21,243 nucleotides of DNA from a virus: IMG/VR virus record IMGVR_UViG_3300044815_000094, positions 1 through 21,243 of that record. One strand, 5' to 3'. This document shows positions 1 to 6,271 of this stretch, in pieces. The notes under the pieces are model-generated. The model searched no databases, was not told the origin of the DNA, and saw nothing but the letters and a program-made list of their open reading frames with translations. Each line of letters opens with the position of its first letter. Within the stretch, counting starts at the first letter, position 1. The position numbers were made by a program, and so were the translations under genes.

Positions 1-175
1 TTTTGGCGTTGGTGGAGCCGCGGCATCAAAAAACAACACGACTCTCTTATCAGCGGGGCCAGCATATATATCAGTAACAACTAACACTACCGCATATATG
101 GTTGCCTATGCTGTATGGTCAGGAACTTCAAGTGTGTCAGTCTACGGAGAAATAGTAGCTGAAAGGCAAGCGTAA
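1..175 (+). CDS. C-terminal end of a phage structural protein (partial)
   Basis: The frame starting at base 2 is open from the window edge to a TAA at 173-175 and encodes 57 residues. The sequence is rich in Gly, Ala, Ser, Thr and Val and ends in VYGEIVAERQA. This low-charge beta-type composition is common at the ends of phage tail or fibre proteins. It lies 42 bp before another virion-type gene on the same strand, which supports a structural role. The N-terminus is outside the window, so no family can be named. Confidence 0.6.
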   Translation, partial: FGVGGAAASKNNTTLLSAGPAYISVTTNTTAYMVAYAVWSGTSSVSVYGEIVAERQA

Positions 176-217
176 TTTATATGGTAAAAATTCATAACTT
201 AAGGATGAGGTGATCAA

Positions 218-1216
218 ATGTCTATAATAAGTGTTAAAACAATTCAAGCTGGGCTAGCTGGTGTATTGCCAAGCATTGCTTATATAAATACGTCTTCTAC
301 GATTGCAGAAATACAAGTTGCAGGTTATTTAAATAGCGTAGTTAAGAGTGGGGGTATTTCTTTCCAAATGCCATGCATGGCGGTCGTTAGTACGAAAGAA
401 ACGCCGACATCGCAGCCTCAGGTTGGGTGGTATGCTATAAATAATGTAGGTGATAATTGGTCATTAATTCCTTCAAGCTCAGGTTCTGGGGAAGTAATTC
501 TTCCTACACAATTAAATCATATTACTGCTTTTGCAGATTCCCTTGGAACTATATATCAAAGTGTAGACACTATTATTCATGAAGGGAATATTCAAGTTGG
601 GGCAGACGGCACAGATGGAAAATTAATAATATATCCTTTGGCGCCAGATGCTGGAACATTAATAATTAGAGCGCGATTTAATACGGGAAATACTAATATT
701 ACTATAGAAAATGCTGAGCATGGGCAAGAATCTGTATACACAATCCCAGATACTGGTGCTGCTTCTGCTGAATTCCTTATGAGTAAAGGTGTTGCCGCTA
801 CTGCATCTTTTACTACACTCAGTACTGGAGCAATTCCCGTCCCCATGGTTGACCCAGCGCAAAGTGAAATTCAAGTGGTTCCAGGGGCAGCGAATACAGC
901 AATAATAGCAATTCAGCTAAAAGATGGAGCGGGGAATACAATAGCTAGAAGTGTAGGATTCCAACTTTACGCATCTATCGATGCAGATGGTATGACGTTG
1001 CAAGATTCGGCTTCCACTGGATTTAGTGTAATAGGCGAGGGCGTAAGTTTGGCTAATGGCACCGATGTAAGTATCATAATTAGTGGCGTAACAAGTGATT
1101 CAGGACAATGCGTTTTAAACCTTCTTGATACCGCTAAGAAAACCAGTTATCTTGTGTTAGTCGTGGGAGACGGTATTGCAGTTTCCGCACAATTGACTGC
1201 CGGAAGTTATGGTTAA
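218..1216 (+). CDS. Phage virion protein (fibre/decoration type) with Ig-like C-terminus
   Basis: A 332-residue protein with three visible parts. Residues 1-75 are a small N-terminal domain that resembles the whole 86-residue protein at 18646-18906. Residues 95-190 carry a Gly/Asn-rich segment with GNIQVGADGT, GNTNITIENA, GQES and IPDTGAASAEF, a pattern I recall from tail proteins of environmental phages. Residues 215-332 look like an Ig-like beta sandwich (IAIQLKDGAGN near the start, then VLVVGDGIAVSAQL). The AAGGATGAGGTG ribosome site lies just upstream of the ATG. No signal peptide or membrane segment is seen. The role in the virion surface or tail is inferred from composition and from the neighbouring fibre gene; the exact part is unknown. 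Confidence 0.7.
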   Translation: MSIISVKTIQAGLAGVLPSIAYINTSSTIAEIQVAGYLNSVVKSGGISFQMPCMAVVSTKETPTSQPQVGWYAINNVGDNWSLIPSSSGSGEVILPTQLNHITAFADSLGTIYQSVDTIIHEGNIQVGADGTDGKLIIYPLAPDAGTLIIRARFNTGNTNITIENAEHGQESVYTIPDTGAASAEFLMSKGVAATASFTTLSTGAIPVPMVDPAQSEIQVVPGAANTAIIAIQLKDGAGNTIARSVGFQLYASIDADGMTLQDSASTGFSVIGEGVSLANGTDVSIIISGVTSDSGQCVLNLLDTAKKTSYLVLVVGDGIAVSAQLTAGSYG

Positions 1217-1234
1217 TCAGTATAAGGATAGTAA

Positions 1235-1408
1235 ATGAATTTAGAAAAAGTACTAGAACGTATACACGAAATTGAAGACAGCATTGCAAAAGGGATGGCT
1301 CAACTTCATACCCTGCATGGCCATAAAGCAGAAATGCAACACTGGCTGCAAAAACTTCAAGAACCTGTAACAGAAGTGAATGAGAATCCAGAAAATCCTG
1401 CTTCTTAA
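1235..1408 (+). CDS. Small coiled-coil protein, 57 aa
   Basis: ATG at 1235 to TAA at 1406-1408. The first 40 residues (MNLEKVLERIHEIEDSIAKG onward) have heptad-like hydrophobic spacing and predict one amphipathic helix; the tail is Glu/Asn/Pro rich. An AAGGATAG ribosome site is placed correctly. It sits between two virion genes on the same strand, so a structural accessory or chaperone role is possible, but nothing in the sequence proves it. Confidence 0.6.
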   Translation: MNLEKVLERIHEIEDSIAKGMAQLHTLHGHKAEMQHWLQKLQEPVTEVNENPENPAS

Positions 1409-1415
1409 AAGTAAT

Positions 1416-1436
1416 CGGGGTGAGTTAATCACCCCG
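1416..1436 (+). terminator. GC-rich hairpin between virion genes
   Basis: CGGGGTGA and TCACCCCG form a perfect 8-bp stem around a 5-nt GTTAA loop. No clear U-tract follows on either strand, so it could be a weak terminator, an RNA processing or stability element, or an attenuator ahead of the fibre gene at 1459. Confidence 0.45.
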
Positions 1437-1458
1437 CTATAATTTCAAGGATGAAATA

Positions 1459-2121
1459 ATGGGCGTTAAAATAAGCAATCTTCCTGTAATTGTCACACCA
1501 GCATTCACTGATATTTTCCCAGTTGTTCAATCGGGTGTAACGTATAAAGAGACATTTACACAATTATCTAGTTTGTTTGCAACAGCCGGAGATAATAGCA
1601 ATATTACCTCAATCACCGGACTTACAACGCCACTATCTGTGCCTCAAGGGGGAACTGGAGTTACATCGTTTGGTACAGGAGTTGCCGCGGCATTAGGAGA
1701 AAATGTTAACGAAGCAGATGGCATTGCCATTAGCATAGTCTCAACTTTCGTTCCAACGCTAGAATTTGGGGGTTCATCTGTTGGAATAACATATAGTGAC
1801 AGAAGAGGACATTGTGTAAAAGTTGGAAGAATGGTTTGTTTCTCTATAGACTTTACATTATCAAGCAAAGGCGCACAAACCGGAGCGGCAACTGTATCCG
1901 GGCTTCCCTACGCAACATTAACAAATAGCACACAAACATTTTCTACATCTCAAGCAGACGTGACGTATACAGGGGTTATTATTTCCCGATTAGACGGAAA
2001 TGATACCAGTCTCACGCTTCAAGATTTAATTTCATCAACAGGCGAATTAGACCTTAATGATACCGCATTTACGGGTGCGTCTGTTATCAGAATTTCTGGT
2101 TCTTATATAACAGATGTATAG
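1459..2121 (+). CDS. Phage tail fibre-like protein
   Basis: A 220-residue protein. The N-terminus has KISNLPVIVTPAFTDIFPVV and a following QSGVTYKETFTQL, a start common to small phage fibre proteins. Residues 50-75 hold NITSITGLTTPLSVPQGGTG, the GGTG motif typical of fibre shafts. The C-terminal half (PTLEFGGSSVGITYSDRRGH, then VGRMVCFSIDF, SSKGAQTGAATVSGLP) matches a beta-sandwich tip seen in many fibre proteins. The ribosome site AAGGATGAAATA precedes the ATG. It is the last plus-strand gene of the virion block; the next gene converges from the right. Host receptor binding is a likely role but not shown. Confidence 0.75.
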   Translation: MGVKISNLPVIVTPAFTDIFPVVQSGVTYKETFTQLSSLFATAGDNSNITSITGLTTPLSVPQGGTGVTSFGTGVAAALGENVNEADGIAISIVSTFVPTLEFGGSSVGITYSDRRGHCVKVGRMVCFSIDFTLSSKGAQTGAATVSGLPYATLTNSTQTFSTSQADVTYTGVIISRLDGNDTSLTLQDLISSTGELDLNDTAFTGASVIRISGSYITDV

Positions 2122-2127
2122 TATACA

Positions 2128-2364
2128 TTAAATAATTGGCGTAATTAGTTCGTAACCACGACTTTTACGTCTCTTTATCATTTTATTAATGTATAACTGG
2201 GCTTCGTCTTGTGTTTGCACCGATACGTTTTTCTTACCACCAAGATTTGAATTACACCCACCCCAGCGGTAATTAAGCACAATATTAGTTCCATCTTTAT
2301 CAACTGTGATTGTATAGAAGCGTGATTTTTCGTGATTGAGCCATTTGTAAATATTAGTCATCAT
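2128..2364 (-). CDS. Small WGR-domain-like protein
   Basis: A 78-residue protein that is almost entirely one WGR-like domain: FYTITVDKDGTNIVLNYRWG, a central WGG in place of the canonical WGR, then QTQDEAQLYINKMIKRRKSR and GYEL, where the Ala-containing helix and the Lys-x-x-GY end are family features. WGR domains bind nucleic acid ends or partner proteins in PARPs and bacterial MolR-type proteins; free-standing copies occur on phages and plasmids. Start is ATGATG at 2364/2361, overlapping the stop of the small upstream gene, so translation is probably coupled. It converges with the fibre gene and leaves only six bases between them. Confidence 0.65.
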   Translation of the reverse strand: MMTNIYKWLNHEKSRFYTITVDKDGTNIVLNYRWGGCNSNLGGKKNVSVQTQDEAQLYINKMIKRRKSRGYELITPII

Positions 2365-2473
2365 CTAATAAGTCCCCTACGGCGGTTTTGATTTTTGTTA
2401 ACTCTTCCTTGTCTACGTGAAAATTAATATCTTGTACGTCTATCTCATTACCATCAATGTCATAAAATCTCAA
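2354..2473 (-). CDS. Small acidic protein with TTG start, 39 aa
   Basis: Reading leftward from TTG at 2473 gives LRFYDIDGNEIDVQDINFHV and then DKEELTKIKTAVGDLLDDD, ending in TAA at 2354-2356. An AAAAGG ribosome site lies 8 nt before the TTG; a GTG three codons earlier is too close to that site. The stop overlaps the ATGATG start of the WGR gene. Function unknown. The acidic helix at the end could be a protein interaction tail. Confidence 0.55.
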   Translation of the reverse strand: MRFYDIDGNEIDVQDINFHVDKEELTKIKTAVGDLLDDD

Positions 2474-2505
2474 AGTATGCACCTTTTAACAGCAAGGGAT
2501 GGCAT

Positions 2506-2532
2506 AGTATAAAATTATGATCTGGGGTGCAA
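2506..2532 (-). promoter_or_regulatory. Candidate promoter for the WGR pair
   Basis: On the minus strand TTGCAC (2532-2527) and TATACT (2511-2506) are separated by 15 bp, slightly short for a sigma-70 promoter. It is well placed 33 bp before the TTG start at 2473. Judged by eye only. Confidence 0.35.
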
Positions 2533-2544
2533 GTTTATTTTTTG

Positions 2545-2566
2545 TTTGCAATTCGCGAATCGCAAA
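2545..2566. promoter_or_regulatory. 22-bp near-perfect palindrome, candidate operator
   Basis: The core ATTCGCGAAT is a perfect palindrome, and TTTGC/GCAAA flank it symmetrically with a single mismatched pair (A at 2550, C at 2561). This is the form of a site for a dimeric regulator. It lies just upstream of the candidate minus-strand promoter and about 290 bp before the HNH gene. Confidence 0.5.
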
Positions 2567-2668
2567 TGGTTAAACCAAAGTCAAGAAATATCTTCTGACA
2601 AATCGTCTGTCATGCGTCAAGGTTTCTGTCATGCTCAATTAGAAAACATATTAAACTTATAGGTGAGA

Positions 2669-2746
2669 TTTAATACTAAAAACCGGTATAAACATTAGTC
2701 AAATAGTTAGTACTAATTTAATACTAATTTGCATTAATTTAGTATT
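2669..2746. repeat. AT-rich repeat cluster in a 380-bp gene-free gap
   Basis: TTTAATACTAA occurs at 2669-2679 and 2717-2727, and TAGTACTAATTT lies between them. AATACTAA (2720-2727) also pairs with TTAGTATT (2739-2746) across an 11-nt gap. The gap from 2474 to 2852 otherwise holds only the palindrome and the candidate promoter; I see no gene in it. The repeats could be regulator sites for the HNH gene or a remnant of whatever inserted that gene. Confidence 0.4.
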
Positions 2747-2852
2747 TTGTAAGTTATTGATTTTTAAAGATATGGTAAGTTAGGTCTGGTTATTCCAATA
2801 ACTACGTTTTTTTGTCTAATACATGTTATACTCAGACATTTGGAATAGTTAA

Positions 2853-3446
2853 ATGTTATTAATTTGCAATCGTCACAGTATAGCTGAGCACAGTTTATCG
2901 GGCAAAATAAAGCAAAGATGGAAGTGTAAACAATGCGATTATCTTTATTCAAGAAAATATTTAGAGAATTTAAAAATTAAAGCTATAAAATATGGAGGTG
3001 GTGAGTGCAGAAAATGTGGTTATGACAAATGTTGGAGTGCTTTGCATTTTCATCATATAGACCCTAAAAATAAAGAATTTGCTATTTTTGAATGCCGTCC
3101 TGGATATAAAAAAACTAGGAATTGGGATAAGTTAAAAGTTGAGATAGATAAATGCATATTGCTTTGTGCCAATTGCCACACCGAATTACATTCAAAGGAT
3201 GAAAGGCAAAATATCCCTAAAATAAAACAATTTAATTTGACTCCTACTAAAATTGAATCGTACAATAAATTTATATTAAAGAGCAGAAAGACAGTAGATG
3301 AATGTTTAAAAGAGATATTATCTAATCCTGAAAACATTCATATAGAACCAGAATCAGAAGAAAAGAATATCGTGAGAGAATTTTATAAAGATTTGATTAT
3401 CCAATTAGAAAAATTATCTGCTTCTATTTCTACAAATCCCCCATGA
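2853..3446 (+). CDS. HNH endonuclease with zinc-binding cysteines
   Basis: A 197-residue protein. The N-terminus carries a zinc-ribbon-like set (C5, H8, C25, C28). The HNH core follows: CRKCGY at 52-57, LHFHHID at 64-70 with the paired catalytic His, then a C-terminal zinc pair in CILLCANCHTELH (101-113). The last 70 residues are helical and charged and may help DNA recognition. HNH enzymes cut DNA with one metal ion; in phages they act in packaging, host DNA attack or homing. Here it is alone, on the strand opposite to its neighbours and far from the terminase genes, with a long AT-rich gap before it. This fits a free-standing mobile (homing-type) gene better than a packaging nuclease. The ATG at 2853 follows an in-frame TAA, which fixes the start. 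Confidence 0.88.
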   Translation: MLLICNRHSIAEHSLSGKIKQRWKCKQCDYLYSRKYLENLKIKAIKYGGGECRKCGYDKCWSALHFHHIDPKNKEFAIFECRPGYKKTRNWDKLKVEIDKCILLCANCHTELHSKDERQNIPKIKQFNLTPTKIESYNKFILKSRKTVDECLKEILSNPENIHIEPESEEKNIVREFYKDLIIQLEKLSASISTNPP

Positions 3447-3459
3447 TCAGACTTAAGGA

Positions 3460-3648
3460 TTATCTAGAATTTTTCATTTCAATATCTCTAATGATTTGCT
3501 CTAAATCAGGATTAGAATAAGCGGCTTGACAAAGATTTCTCCATTCATCCCATGAAATATGTTTCACTCTATCCGAAGAAAAAACTTTTATGCGAACTGT
3601 TTTTTGTTTATGGAGGTGAACTTTTTGGGTGTATTCTACGCCTTTCAA
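3460..3648 (-). CDS. Small unknown protein, TTG start
   Basis: 62 residues, starting LKGVEYTQKVHLHKQKTVRI and ending with a helical region (WDEWRNLCQAAYSNPDLEQI). There is no ATG; the first usable codon is TTG at 3648, which overlaps the TGA of the 19-codon ORF upstream (TTGA). Either translation restarts here or the two are halves of one frameshifted gene. Function unknown. It is the last gene of this minus-strand run and converges with the HNH gene. Confidence 0.5.
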   Translation of the reverse strand: MKGVEYTQKVHLHKQKTVRIKVFSSDRVKHISWDEWRNLCQAAYSNPDLEQIIRDIEMKNSR

Positions 3649-3704
3649 TATCGCATTAAATCTTCATCTCGCAATGGAAAGTTTATTTCTATTTCGTCAT
3701 TCAT
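3645..3704 (-). CDS. 19-codon ORF, possible N-terminal half of the next gene
   Basis: ATG at 3704 gives MNDEIEINFPLRDEDLMRY and TGA at 3647-3645. It has one of the best ribosome sites in the region (TAGGAG, 9 nt before the ATG), which is unusual for such a short product. The downstream frame opens with TTG overlapping its stop and has no ribosome site of its own, so a -1 frameshift joining both into about 81 residues is plausible. Confidence 0.45.
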   Translation of the reverse strand: MNDEIEINFPLRDEDLMRY

Positions 3705-3717
3705 CTATAAAATTCTC

Positions 3718-3996
3718 CTAATCCATCCAATCAGGTTTTCTATTCAAAAACCCTATAGGAAATGTTTGATTTTCGTCATTGTACTTGATTGTCATGATTA
3801 CCATATATGTATCCCATTCTATCCGGTCATCATAAACATATTTCTTGAATTTAAATCCAACTATTGGAGCTTCCCAATCCCAAGTGGATTCTATATACAT
3901 CGTTAAATGCTCAATTGAATTAATTTCTGTTACGGTTTCCATAGATTTGTCTAAACTGCCACGGTGGTCTCTATATAAAAGTGGTAGGTTTGTCAT
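3718..3996 (-). CDS. Conserved phage protein of unknown function
   Basis: 92 residues. The N-terminus has LLYRDHRGSLDKSMETV followed by TEINSIEHL, a pattern I recall from small uncharacterised phage proteins. The remainder is beta-rich with many aromatic residues (WDWEAP, FKFKKYVYDDRIEWDTYMVI). No signal or membrane segment. Its ATG overlaps the stop of the preceding zinc-type gene (ATGA), indicating coupled translation. No function can be stated. Confidence 0.7.
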   Translation of the reverse strand: MTNLPLLYRDHRGSLDKSMETVTEINSIEHLTMYIESTWDWEAPIVGFKFKKYVYDDRIEWDTYMVIMTIKYNDENQTFPIGFLNRKPDWMD

Positions 3997-4298
3997 CTAT
4001 AAAACTCTCCGCATTTTTTGCATTTACACTGAGGTGGCGTTCTGTAATAGCAGTTGCCATCATCTTCATGTTGACATTCTCTCTCAATCCCGCAATCACG
4101 GCATTTATCTCGAACCCATAGATGCTCGCAGTAATCTGATATTTTTGGTGCTTTTATTTCTTCATATTTATCGATCATGGATTGTATTTTTATTTCTAGA
4201 TCAGAATTCCAGCCTTTATTTCGACTATTCCATTTCGGTGGTAATCTGCTTAATCCTTCTATTATTTTTTCTAGCTCTTTTTTCGTAAAGTCATTCAT
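3993..4298 (-). CDS. Small zinc-finger-like protein
   Basis: 101 residues. Residues 1-50 are helical and charged (MNDFTKKELEKIIEGL). The C-terminal half has eight cysteines in CEHLWVRDKCRDCG (57-70), C75, C83 and CKCKKCGEFYR (91-101), with extra His, so it can bind two zinc ions. This could support DNA, RNA or protein binding. Its ATG overlaps the TGA of the 56-codon gene before it, and its stop overlaps the next ATG. It resembles no enzyme I know. Confidence 0.65.
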   Translation of the reverse strand: MNDFTKKELEKIIEGLSRLPPKWNSRNKGWNSDLEIKIQSMIDKYEEIKAPKISDYCEHLWVRDKCRDCGIERECQHEDDGNCYYRTPPQCKCKKCGEFYR

Positions 4299-4465
4299 TT
4301 CAATAAATCCTGTATAGTCTCGATTCGTTTCAAGGCTAAACGCATAACTATTACCGCCGGAATCTGATCGTCATCATCAAGAGAGTTTATACCCTCCTGA
4401 ATCTCAGAATGCATTTGTGCGAGTTCAAAGTGTACCGCTAGGTCTTCTTTATTTTCTTCATTCAT
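4295..4465 (-). CDS. Small helical acidic protein, 56 aa
   Basis: ATG at 4465 to TGA at 4297-4295. It begins MNEENKEDLAVHFELAQMHS and ends RLALKRIETIQDLLK, with an acidic run (LDDDDQ) in the middle. It is predicted to be two helices. It overlaps the neighbours on both sides by a few bases, as expected of a packed phage operon. Function unknown. Confidence 0.6.
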   Translation of the reverse strand: MNEENKEDLAVHFELAQMHSEIQEGINSLDDDDQIPAVIVMRLALKRIETIQDLLK

Positions 4466-4694
4466 CGCGCATCAACCCCACCATATCCTTACCATCCAGC
4501 CAATACTGAAGATATTTTTCCGCTTCTTCTTTGGTACGAAACAAATCAAGATTTGTAACATAACCAAACATATTATGAAGGATATATTTGGTTTGACCAT
4601 CAATTAAGTCACTTCCAGTAATAACATTATACGAAACATTGCTATTGCATCTAGATAGGTAATAAACTCTTTCGCCTATATTAAAATCATTCAT
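4458..4694 (-). CDS. Small unknown protein
   Basis: 78 residues. The N-terminus (MNDFNIGERVYYLSR) and the following beta-rich stretch look like a small SH3-like barrel; the C-terminus is a helix with TKEEAEKYLQYWLDG. Its start and stop overlap adjacent genes. The first residues MNDF match those of the zinc-finger-like protein at 3993-4298, but the rest does not. Function unknown. Confidence 0.6.
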   Translation of the reverse strand: MNDFNIGERVYYLSRCNSNVSYNVITGSDLIDGQTKYILHNMFGYVTNLDLFRTKEEAEKYLQYWLDGKDMVGLMRDE

Positions 4695-4905
4695 CTTCTA
4701 AGCCCAATTGTATTTTTAAATCCACTAAAAATTTATTAAAAGCATTAATTCTGGTTTTTGAACTCTCACAAAGATATAATAAGTGTTCTATTTCGCGATT
4801 CGTTACTCCCCACCCTGCATTATCTATAATCTTTTTAACTTCTTTATCAATGATTATAATATATGCATAATAATTAATTCTTTCGATAACGTCCTTCATT
4901 CTCAT
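4687..4905 (-). CDS. Small helical unknown protein
   Basis: 72 residues, mostly helical, with IDKEVKKIIDNAGWGVTNRE and a C-terminal helix ending LGLEDE. An AGGATG ribosome site lies upstream of the ATG region, and a second possible start is the Met at codon 3. It is the first gene after a 110-bp gap holding an inverted repeat, so a promoter for this gene cluster may lie there. Function unknown. Confidence 0.6.
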   Translation of the reverse strand: MRMKDVIERINYYAYIIIIDKEVKKIIDNAGWGVTNREIEHLLYLCESSKTRINAFNKFLVDLKIQLGLEDE

Positions 4906-4971
4906 AGATTTACATCCTAAATTTAGCCCCGCACAATTTGAACATAGCTAAACCATGGGCTTGGGGAAGGG

Positions 4972-5018
4972 TAATAGGTATAGCACAAGTATAAAACCAG
5001 TATAAATTATACCTATTA
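4972..5018. repeat. Perfect 11-bp inverted repeat, 25-nt spacer
   Basis: TAATAGGTATA (4972-4982) is the exact reverse complement of TATACCTATTA (5008-5018). The right arm overlaps the stop codon of the gene at 5016-5342. The spacer holds further TATA-like boxes. It may be a terminator-like hairpin at the end of the upstream gene or paired operator half-sites for a promoter driving 4905 leftward. Confidence 0.55.
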
Positions 5019-5342
5019 GACTTGATCGGATTTGAATAATCGCCGCATACCATCTGCAAAACCATGTGCAGCTTCTTTTCTCCATCCCGTTAATTGACCT
5101 GTATCATGCAGCGACAAACCTAGTGTCATCCAGATTTTAAATACTTCATCTTGCGTAAATGGACGATTTTCTCTGCCGTTATAAGCTGCAACAACCGCCT
5201 GAGAATAACTACCATCATCAGGAAATAGTATAGAAATTGTGAGCAGTCCATCAGTTAATCCTTTCCCATCTGCCTCATTTTTTGAGTATCCTTCCGGTTT
5301 ATCCTCAATATTTATATCGTAACGTAGTTTGTAATTATGCAT
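5016..5342 (-). CDS. Conserved phage protein of unknown function
   Basis: 108 residues. The middle carries DGLLTISILFPDDGSYSQAV followed by VAAYNGRENRPFTQDEVFKIW, a pattern I recall from small phage proteins near recombination genes; the C-terminal helix includes GWRKEAAHGFADGMRRLF. No membrane segment or catalytic signature is visible. It lies 4 bp downstream of the gene at 5347 in the minus direction. Function unknown. Confidence 0.65.
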   Translation of the reverse strand: MHNYKLRYDINIEDKPEGYSKNEADGKGLTDGLLTISILFPDDGSYSQAVVAAYNGRENRPFTQDEVFKIWMTLGLSLHDTGQLTGWRKEAAHGFADGMRRLFKSDQV

Positions 5343-5346
5343 TAAT

Positions 5347-5568
5347 TTATTCTTCCTTTAATCCCATTTTAATAGCAAACGCCTCTTTTATTGCTTCTGC
5401 TATTTTATCATTATGTTCATTATCAACGCGTGATAAATTCTCTCGCAAAACATCAATGATTACGGCTCGCATATTAAAGCCATTGCAAATAATATCGTAG
5501 TGTATTTTGTTGGGGTCTATAGCAGAATACCTGTATTTGCTTATATTAGTAATAAGCTCATCTGTCAT
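5347..5568 (-). CDS. Small unknown protein
   Basis: 73 residues starting MTDELITNISKYRYSAIDPN and ending in a charged helix (DKIAEAIKEAFAIKMGLKEE). An AAGGATTAATT ribosome site precedes the ATG. Lies between the 108-residue gene and a short leader with a tandem 10-bp duplication. Function unknown. Confidence 0.6.
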   Translation of the reverse strand: MTDELITNISKYRYSAIDPNKIHYDIICNGFNMRAVIIDVLRENLSRVDNEHNDKIAEAIKEAFAIKMGLKEE

Positions 5569-5580
5569 AATTAATCCTTT

Positions 5581-5600
5581 TATCAGAGATTATCAGAGAT
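5581..5600. repeat. Tandem 10-bp duplication
   Basis: TATCAGAGAT occurs twice in direct contact (5581-5590, 5591-5600), just upstream of the ribosome site of the minus-strand gene at 5568. It is spaced at one helical turn, so it could be a binding site or simply a slippage duplication. Confidence 0.5.
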
Positions 5601-5641
5601 TAAATTCCCAATACTTAATAACCCAATATTTATGCGCCCTA

Positions 5642-5941
5642 TTATCTATAAACTTCTTCATAACTTTCAATGAAAATGTCATATTTACACGGGTAAATCT
5701 CGTCTTTAATGCCCTTAATGATATAGTCTCCAATCTCTGCCCGCATTGCGCCCTCAAGTGTTTGCACCATGCAAAAACTCGGCATATTGGTAATCTTTAA
5801 AGTATCCAGGTCTTTGCTTGTCATAGCTGGATGATATGTTATGTGCTTATTTGTACTAAACCATTCTGGCTCATCATCAAAACCAAAACGGAAAGCCTCG
5901 ATAACCAAAGGTCGTTTCATAAATTTTCGAGACAAACCCAT
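5642..5941 (-). CDS. Widely conserved phage protein, function unknown
   Basis: 99 residues. It has the KRPLVIEAFRFG start and the C-terminal signature GDYIIKGIKDEIYPCKYDIF followed by an aromatic tail, which I recognise from many phage genomes as a small uncharacterised family. The Met at codon 8 (MKRPLV) is an alternative start; the first ATG has an AAGGGG ribosome site that touches it, so the start is uncertain. It is transcribed away from the plus-strand gene at 6011. Confidence 0.75.
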   Translation of the reverse strand: MGLSRKFMKRPLVIEAFRFGFDDEPEWFSTNKHITYHPAMTSKDLDTLKITNMPSFCMVQTLEGAMRAEIGDYIIKGIKDEIYPCKYDIFIESYEEVYR

Positions 5942-5945
5942 CCCC

Positions 5946-5975
5946 TTTAAGTTCTTTAAGAGCTGATAATATAAT
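5946..5975 (+). promoter_or_regulatory. Candidate promoter for the 6011 gene
   Basis: TTTAAG (5946-5951), an 18-bp spacer and a perfect TATAAT (5970-5975) give a sigma-70 shape about 35 bp before the ATG at 6011. An imperfect palindrome (5950-5964, AGTTCTTTAAGAGCT) overlaps the spacer and could be an operator. Confidence 0.45.
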
Positions 5976-6010
5976 GGTATATTCCATCAAGCAAATTATT
6001 CAAAGCATAA

Positions 6011-6235
6011 ATGAAAGAAATCCGCAGGATGCGCCTAGGTGTTCTTAAGGAAATTAAGAATGTACGCATGTTCTTTGACCACATGGAGCATAACGTTAAA
6101 CAAGGAAATCCTGAGCATATACAGCGTGCTTATATGTTTTTGACTCACATGGTGTTGCTTATGAATGAGGGTCAATTGACTCCTGACAGCATCGCACTGG
6201 ATGTTGAACTTGCTAAGGAATTGCAGGATATTTAA
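6011..6235 (+). CDS. Small helical protein on the opposite strand
   Basis: 74 residues, MKEIRRMRLGVLKEIKNVRM onward, predicted as two or three helices with many Met and charged residues. It is the only plus-strand gene in the minus-strand block apart from the HNH gene. No minus-strand gene competes for the space, and a TATAAT box lies upstream. The ribosome site is weak. A separately regulated single gene (moron-like) is a fair inference; function unknown. Confidence 0.55.
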   Translation: MKEIRRMRLGVLKEIKNVRMFFDHMEHNVKQGNPEHIQRAYMFLTHMVLLMNEGQLTPDSIALDVELAKELQDI

Positions 6236-6271
6236 TAACTATTTTACCGACGCCAGATAAATGGTTATCAA

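Noticed and set aside
3559-3906. 115-codon plus-strand open frame
   Set aside because: It is antisense to the minus-strand genes at 3460-3996, one of which has recognisable phage-family motifs.
3845-4288. 147-codon plus-strand open frame
   Set aside because: Lies opposite three small minus-strand genes with overlapping starts and stops and Cys-rich domain content; its own product has low-complexity hydrophobic runs and no good ribosome site.
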